From NCBI GenBank assembly GCA_946965045.2, contig OX337236.1, forward strand, positions 2,108,001-2,172,000: a DNA stretch of 64,000 bases, read 5' to 3'. A model generated the notes under the pieces. That model did not search any database and was not told the DNA's origin. It saw only the letters and a program-made list of their open reading frames with translations. Positions within the stretch are counted from its first letter, which is position 1, and the number at the start of each line of letters is the position of its first letter. The translations under genes and the position numbers were made by a program. The stretch comes from Epithemia pelagica (taxonomy: Eukaryota > Bacillariophyta > Bacillariophyceae > Surirellales > Surirellaceae). This document shows, piece by piece, positions 58,649-64,000 of this stretch.

Positions 58649-61498
58649 ATGAGAGCCATGATCCAACGCGCCCGGAGTCGCTCACCCTTACGACGACGTC
58701 GAAGAGCCGCAGAGTTGATTGATGATATTCGAGAATGGGAACAGAGTCGCCAAGAACAACCGCATGAACGTCTGGTACAGGAATCATCATTTCCACCCCA
58801 AAAACGACAACAACAATCGTTTCAGGAAGTTCCTGCCTCCGCGTCACCATTGGAAGAACTACCACCACCACCGCCCCAACACGAATCGAACAACAAGGCA
58901 GAAGAAGCTTCTCCGCCTTCCTTGCCTTCCTCGGCCTCGTCTTGGTCGTCGCTCCGCCGTGAACCACCGGCGCACGCCGAAGCTCCCTTGCCGTCGCCTC
59001 CGCGATCGTGCTTTGAACCACCGTCCGAGTCGGCAGCCATTGAAGTTGTCCTGGAGACATCACCAGATCGTAGCCACATCAAAGGCAAGCAACAACCTTT
59101 TATGCGTCGACGACCAGGGCCATTGCATCAACAACTGGATCCAGAAGAGGAAGAGGAACAACAACAAGAAGAAGAAGCCTCCTCCAGGATGCCCTTGTCT
59201 CCACCGATGCCACCTCAACCGCAACGACCATTAGAGCCACCAATGTTTACTGCTTTTGAGACGACGCTGGAAGGAACCACTCCGGAGCAACAACCTCCAC
59301 AAACTAGAGGTGGTTCCTCTTCTGTTCGAGCTCGCAAACATTTCAAACAAAAGTACATGAAGGAAAATTCTCATCCCAACGAATTTTTGGGAGAAGGCAC
59401 TCGTCGTTGCTTTCCATTTAATCACGTGAATCACCACAACCGACGCCTGGAGGGCGAGGATCGACCCAACAAGAATTATTACGCGTCCGCAACGACCAAC
59501 ACAAACACCATGCCACACGTTGTGATCCCACCGTCTCCACAATCCTCACGGCAATCGTCAGAACGATCCGTCTCACGAGGACGTGCCACTTCTCGCGGAC
59601 GTGCCAACCATCCCTTTCGGACCAAATCTTCTCCCAAACATGGATCGACGGCTCCCAGCTCGAAATCGGTCGCGTCGTCTTCGCAGATCAACACTATCAA
59701 TACAACACCACCTCGACGACCCACCAAACAACAGTTGGTCGTCCTGTCTCCCTATCGACGACGGTCCAAAGGAGGCAGTACCAAGAGCAGTACAAGTACC
59801 ACAACGCAAAAAACGGGTGGTCCACACACTGCACAGCACTATGCGAATGAAACTGTTGCGAGTACACCCAGTAGCACGATGCGAGGCAATCCTTCGCCAT
59901 CGGAATCTCCCATGGCCACTTCGACCAACAAAACTCCGACCAATCTCTGGGAATCTCCCAATTATTCCTGGCCCTTTGGCAAAAATAATAAGCAACAACA
60001 AGATCCGCAGCATGAGACTACCCCAAAGGACACCCCTGAGAGCACGGTCAAATTGGACAACAGTGATCATGGAACCAAGGATGAAAAGAAGGAGGCGGAA
60101 GACGAGTTTCCATCGGAATTGTTGATCCCCAACAAACCATCCTCGAACAATCCGAGATCTTCCATGTCGTCCTCCAACCGAGTAGAAATGATGCGCAGCA
60201 AATCTGTCTTTAGTGAAACGTCCTCCTTGCACAGTTCGGTCGATCTGGGTGGTGGGACCGAATCCAACTTGCAGCAAATTTTGAAGAGTATTGAAAGTAG
60301 TTTGGATTTGGCCACCCAAAAGGGCCAACGCATTGATCGTCAAATGGTTTATCAGACCCTCATGGATATTTCGCAATCGCTAGGAGATGACCAGGAACAA
60401 CAGGCAATGCAAAAAGAACTCACCACTCTCATGAGATCGCGCACGGGAGAGGACAGTCAGTATACTAATAATAATACTAAAAGAGGAGGAAAAGTACAAG
60501 GGCCGGGTTATGATGACGACGAAGAGGAAGAACAAGACCTTGCCACGACCATTAAACCCAAAATGGTGCGTATTGTATCTCCGGAAAAGACACGGAGTGA
60601 GTATCTGGATGATTCTCGACGATCTGGAGAAGATGATGACTCGACCATGGATTCTTCCTATATCAGCAAAGACGATACTATTACGTTTCTTCAAGAATTT
60701 TTCAGTTTGAGCCACATATTTGGAACAGCGGACAACAACAATCGAGCTGTGGCGGCTGTGGCCAAGAAAGAGGGAGATAACTGGGATGAATTCATGGAAG
60801 AGCATGGGTTGAAAAGGCCCAAAAGAAGAGATGGTGTTCCCATGTTGAGAACCTACTCGGAAGAAACGGGATCAGATGGATCAGCATTTACTTCAGGTCG
60901 ATTCTCCAAGGAATCCTCTTATATTTCAGGAGAACAACGATCGAGATATTCCAGTCATCGCGGAGGTACTGTTCGGTCCGGTGAGACAACGAGTACCGCA
61001 ACAAGATCCTGGTGGAGGCATGGTGGCAATAACCAGCGTGCATCCCGCCGTGACACGTGGAATCGGTATCACAAAACCATTGACGAGAAAGACGAAGAGA
61101 ATGAGGAAGGGCCACAGTCATTATTGAAACCGCGGCTGAGCAAGACGTTGCCATCGCCAGCAAATGTGACTGGCCCTCGTGAAGCGCGTCGACACAGGCG
61201 AGCTACCACCGTCTCACCGCCACCTCAACGGCGTTTCTTTAGAAGAAACAGCAAGCGTCGAGAATTATTGGTGCAAGACAACGAGGAAGAGGACGATATA
61301 CTCTATGGCGGAGAAGAAGAAGCTGCAAGCGTTGCCTTTTCGCTTAGCAGCATTGAAAGTGAACAATACAATGAAGGTGGAGACCGGTATTCCGCGCACG
61401 CTGAACACAAACCTAGAGGGGATACATTCTCTCGACGGAATCGACGACGATCCAAAAGTTTGGATGGACGGCGGAGTTCACGTGCGGCAAAGTTTTGA
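58649..61498 (+). CDS. Large intrinsically disordered Arg/Ser-rich protein, function unknown
   Basis: 949 residues from ATG 58649 (an upstream TTG is less likely). No domain recognised. The N-terminus has RARSRSPLRRRRRAAELIDD, an RS-like, probably nuclear or RNA-associated segment. Then come Pro/Gln/Glu-rich stretches, Ser/Arg clusters (RSVSRGRATSRGRA), and two short segments that may fold: LQQILKSIESSLDLATQKGQ and MVYQTLMDISQSLGDDQEQQ (about 535-590), and TITFLQEFFSLSHIFG (about 680). The C-terminus is basic (RRNRRRSKSLDGRRSSRAAK). Serine-rich sites with basic neighbours suggest regulation by phosphorylation. The single long frame without introns supports a real gene. Confidence 0.75.
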   Translation: MRAMIQRARSRSPLRRRRRAAELIDDIREWEQSRQEQPHERLVQESSFPPQKRQQQSFQEVPASASPLEELPPPPPQHESNNKAEEASPPSLPSSASSWSSLRREPPAHAEAPLPSPPRSCFEPPSESAAIEVVLETSPDRSHIKGKQQPFMRRRPGPLHQQLDPEEEEEQQQEEEASSRMPLSPPMPPQPQRPLEPPMFTAFETTLEGTTPEQQPPQTRGGSSSVRARKHFKQKYMKENSHPNEFLGEGTRRCFPFNHVNHHNRRLEGEDRPNKNYYASATTNTNTMPHVVIPPSPQSSRQSSERSVSRGRATSRGRANHPFRTKSSPKHGSTAPSSKSVASSSQINTINTTPPRRPTKQQLVVLSPYRRRSKGGSTKSSTSTTTQKTGGPHTAQHYANETVASTPSSTMRGNPSPSESPMATSTNKTPTNLWESPNYSWPFGKNNKQQQDPQHETTPKDTPESTVKLDNSDHGTKDEKKEAEDEFPSELLIPNKPSSNNPRSSMSSSNRVEMMRSKSVFSETSSLHSSVDLGGGTESNLQQILKSIESSLDLATQKGQRIDRQMVYQTLMDISQSLGDDQEQQAMQKELTTLMRSRTGEDSQYTNNNTKRGGKVQGPGYDDDEEEEQDLATTIKPKMVRIVSPEKTRSEYLDDSRRSGEDDDSTMDSSYISKDDTITFLQEFFSLSHIFGTADNNNRAVAAVAKKEGDNWDEFMEEHGLKRPKRRDGVPMLRTYSEETGSDGSAFTSGRFSKESSYISGEQRSRYSSHRGGTVRSGETTSTATRSWWRHGGNNQRASRRDTWNRYHKTIDEKDEENEEGPQSLLKPRLSKTLPSPANVTGPREARRHRRATTVSPPPQRRFFRRNSKRRELLVQDNEEEDDILYGGEEEAASVAFSLSSIESEQYNEGGDRYSAHAEHKPRGDTFSRRNRRRSKSLDGRRSSRAAKF

Positions 61499-61968
61499 TT
61501 CAAGGACCATGATAAAGGATGGCCATAGTGTGAATTGTTTTTGTTTTGTTGTAAGAGGACTGCTAGTAACGGGTTCAGAAGGAACATGGCAACAGGCAAA
61601 CTGGGTCGAGGGGGAAAGAACTCCGTTGCAAATGCATTCCGAGGGGGGAGGCCTACAACATGGTGAGCCGGCTAGGAATATGAATATCCACTCTGTATTG
61701 TACATTTAATTGCACTTGCGAAGTGCAGAAAATAAATGAAAACGTCTCGATTCTTTATCGGCATCTAGTGAACCACTAGTAACTAGAAAGCTTAGAATGA
61801 AGGGAGCTACTTGGATGACCAATACGGATATGACAAACAGTCCTTCAATAGAACGAGTTGGCGGTTTCCCCGAGGTGGTACAATGGTGGTCATCTCCTGT
61901 GCCTCACAGTCAAGTCTTGAGCCAAGGTAAGTGGCACAAAATATGACAAGGGTAGATGATATGTGTGT
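61499..61968. other. Convergent intergenic region
   Basis: 3' flanks of two convergent genes. No feature recognised. Confidence 0.4.
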
Positions 61969-62717
61969 TTATACAAGTTTTTCAAACTGAACACCGTCTA
62001 GCACACCACCACGAAGGGTCCGACTAACCAATCGTTCGAATTGTCGCACATCTTTGCGAAACAGTTCAGCCGCCTCGTGATTCAACGGATCGTCAGGATT
62101 AGGCTCATAAAACAAGTAAATGAGTCCATAAATGACAGCGTTAATGTCCAACACGGGTTTCCAATCCTCGCGCAAAATATTCAAACAAACTTTGCCTTGT
62201 AAATCAATGTTTGGATGGTAAATTTTGGTGCCACATTCCACCTTAGGTGGAGAATGTGGGTAATGAGGAGGAATCACGAAGGAAAAACGATAGGTAGCTC
62301 CTTTCCAGTATCCTGAGTCAGGAGATATCGAAACGTTGAATGATGTCAAGTCATTGGGGTTGGGAAACGTGACCTCGGCAACTTTTCCACCGTCCAATTC
62401 GGCAATATCTGGCGGGTATTGTAAATCGGTGAGAAACACAACAAACCGAGACAAACAATGAAAGTCAATGCTAACAATGACCAACCTTTTTGAATCCGAA
62501 TTTCACCCGGCGTACGTTTCTTGCCCGATGTTTCCCCCTCTTCATTTTTGGTCGTTTTCTTCCCGCCAATACCCAACAAGGATATTTTTTGCTGTTGCGC
62601 CGGCTCTTCAGCCGATGAGGAGGGCTTCTCAGCAGTGGAGGTAGATGCCTCTTGCTGTTGTTGCTGTTGCAGTTGTTGTTGCTTTTCCGCTTCTCGTTTC
62701 TTTTTCAAGGCCAACAT
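61969..62717 (-). CDS. UBC12: NEDD8-conjugating enzyme E2 (UBC12/UBE2M), two exons
   Basis: Exon 1 is 62717-62486 and exon 2 is 62408-61969, with a 77-bp intron (GTTGGT...CGCCAG). Splicing gives RIQKDIAELDGGKVAEVTFP, aligning residue for residue with the start of the UBC12 core. Total 223 residues. The E2 fold has YPHSPPKV and HPNIDLQGKVCLNILREDWK with the active-site Cys, then INAVIYGLIYLFYEPNPDDP. REDWKP and EPNPDDPLN distinguish UBC12 from ubiquitin E2s. The N-terminal extension (MLALKKKREAEKQ and polyQ) is longer than in animals; in UBC12 this region docks on the NEDD8 E1. It transfers NEDD8 to cullins and so activates SCF ligases, the class to which F-box proteins belong. Confidence 0.94.
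62409..62485 (-). other. Intron of UBC12
   Basis: 77 bp, GTTGGT...CCGCCAG. Reading through it would add a stop-containing frame and break the E2 core. Confidence 0.85.
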
Positions 62718-63142
62718 GGTGAATGTTACGGACGCGACAGATCAAATTTATGAAATTTGGAAACCCGCAAAAGAAGGAAAAAGAGAGACGACAAAAAAAT
62801 CTTCTGATTATTTTCGACAGAAAAGACCCGCGCAAGCGTGGGAACGCGCGCGCGCGAGACCACCTTTTGACGACCCATATGCGATCCGATTTATCTTCAT
62901 CAACCATCACATCAACCTCCAACAAAACAGCCACCCAAGACCCAAGATGCTGGCTTCCTTTCTTGATGGCAAAGGTTGACCGCATGCGGACAATGCATTG
63001 CTTTCATGCATTGCAAGGTATCCAGAATCGTTTCGTTGTGATACGGCCACGAGTGAACCATGTAGTTCTACAGGTTTGATGGAGTTCATCGAAGGAACAT
63101 TGGCCGACGACGGCCGTTCGTACACTGACATCGAATCATCTG
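62718..63142. promoter_or_regulatory. Bidirectional promoter region
   Basis: Between UBC12 (-) and the last gene (+). Contains a short alternating CG run near 62845-62856. No defined element. Confidence 0.4.
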
Positions 63143-64000
63143 ATGGACACAGCCACGATTCTTGCGCCTGAGTTTCGTCACTTGTCTCCATGCTTTGGAG
63201 CAGCGCTGCTGAATACCAAAAATTTGGCGTGTCTACAAAACTTGATGAACATCGGAGACTTTCTCGAAGACTGCCAACGTGCAGACGTTTCGGGTGATAA
63301 CAAGAGCGACGAAAAGGTTCTATCGAATGAAGCTTCTGTGGATGGCTTGTGGCATCCTTGCCAATTGGCGAACCAAATATTTTTCCAGCCACATGAACAA
63401 GCTACAATTCGAGTCACGAAAAATAGGTCAGTTCCAGCGGCACATATGACACCGGCCATAATGGGTGCGCTTTGGGGATTGTCCATGGCCAATACCGTCC
63501 ATGATCCTGCCCTGAGTGAAAAACGGTTTCGAAAGCTCTTAAAAGATCACTGTGGGATACGATCCAATTACGTTTTCGATGAGTGGACAGGAGTCTCGTT
63601 GGTTCGATGGAAAGAGTTGATGAAACACATGCCGACCTTCAAGCAAAGCAAGAACCAATCAACTCTTTCTCAGTATCTGTGCAGTGCCGTTTGGAATGCT
63701 GCGTTGTGGGAGAAGAGTATGTCGAAGCAATGCCTCATGGATTACCGTCTACACCTGGAAAAGAGCTCCAATATGAAAATATTTGCCCAAAATGAATTGG
63801 CAACAGCTCTCAAACACTGTTCGGTCGCTCGTGAGGAATGGTCGAACGCCCGTTTTTCAGAAGATGAAACCGATTCACAATCGATCCATTCGGCAATGGA
63901 TTTATTAATGGACAATGGCGTATTTGGTGCAACCACCATCCCCACGCAACAAGAGGACTCGACCATCGCTCGTGCATTGGAACTGGTTTGTTGTGCCGCT
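63143..64000 (+). CDS. Unrecognised protein, N-terminal part (runs off right edge)
   Basis: The ATG at 63143 opens 286 codons with no stop before the window end. An in-frame TAG at 63062-63064 is the closest upstream stop, and no other in-frame ATG lies between. The protein is mostly helical and soluble in character: ALLNTKNLACLQNLMNIGDF near residue 22, TPAIMGALWGLSMANTVHD near 103, SEKRFRKLLKDHCGIRS, and ALWEKSMSKQCLMDYRLHL near 190. No signal peptide or membrane helix. Family not recognised; the continuous frame and diatom-like codon use support a real gene. Confidence 0.65.
   Translation, partial: MDTATILAPEFRHLSPCFGAALLNTKNLACLQNLMNIGDFLEDCQRADVSGDNKSDEKVLSNEASVDGLWHPCQLANQIFFQPHEQATIRVTKNRSVPAAHMTPAIMGALWGLSMANTVHDPALSEKRFRKLLKDHCGIRSNYVFDEWTGVSLVRWKELMKHMPTFKQSKNQSTLSQYLCSAVWNAALWEKSMSKQCLMDYRLHLEKSSNMKIFAQNELATALKHCSVAREEWSNARFSEDETDSQSIHSAMDLLMDNGVFGATTIPTQQEDSTIARALELVCCAA

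Overview
The window looks like nuclear DNA of a diatom, most likely a pennate one. Three predicted proteins begin with a signal peptide followed by an Ala-Phe transition, the bipartite plastid-targeting pattern of diatoms. Genes have few, short GT-AG introns, proteins carry polyQ, polyN and polyS runs, and the retroelements are Ty1/copia elements with non-canonical protease motifs.

Layout. 1-6.1 kb: a Nup133-like nucleoporin running off the left edge (-), a type II membrane protein with glucosidase II beta-like repeats (-), a single 5S rRNA gene (+), and a plastid FMN-barrel/DUF2470 protein (-). 6.6-13.4 kb: a tandem cluster of F-box/FIST (FBXO22-like) genes. The first is intact. The second and third are broken, and part of copy 2 is fused in frame with copy 3. 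13.6-29.6 kb: a transposon block. It holds a degenerate copia element without reverse transcriptase, piggyBac-like remnants with long inverted repeats, a small Cys-rich gene, and a larger copia element whose 3' LTR is split into three pieces by nested insertions, one of them containing a plant-type mariner.

29.6-39.2 kb: a segmental duplication of about 3.5 kb. Each copy carries a P-loop NTPase resembling the retrotransposon hot spot (RHS) proteins of trypanosomes, followed by another F-box/FIST pseudogene. A 5'-truncated POP1 fragment lies between the two copies.

39.5-64 kb is gene-dense and ordinary: a VIT/CCC1-like membrane protein, plastid-type seryl-tRNA synthetase, a Crinkler/RHS-type NTPase with a C-terminal restriction-endonuclease-like domain, a nucleotide-sugar transporter with an apparent frameshift, a PX-like/EDR2 protein, an MFS sugar transporter, GDP-mannose 4,6-dehydratase, a plastid RimP, a large disordered protein, the NEDD8-conjugating enzyme UBC12, and an unrecognised gene leaving the right edge.

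Two terminal genes (1-2555, minus; 63143-64000, plus) have no stop inside the window and were found by direct translation. Three introns were placed by protein continuity (MFS transporter, GMD, UBC12). The most unusual content is the RHS/Crinkler-type NTPase family, which is co-duplicated with F-box/FIST genes beside nested retroelements.
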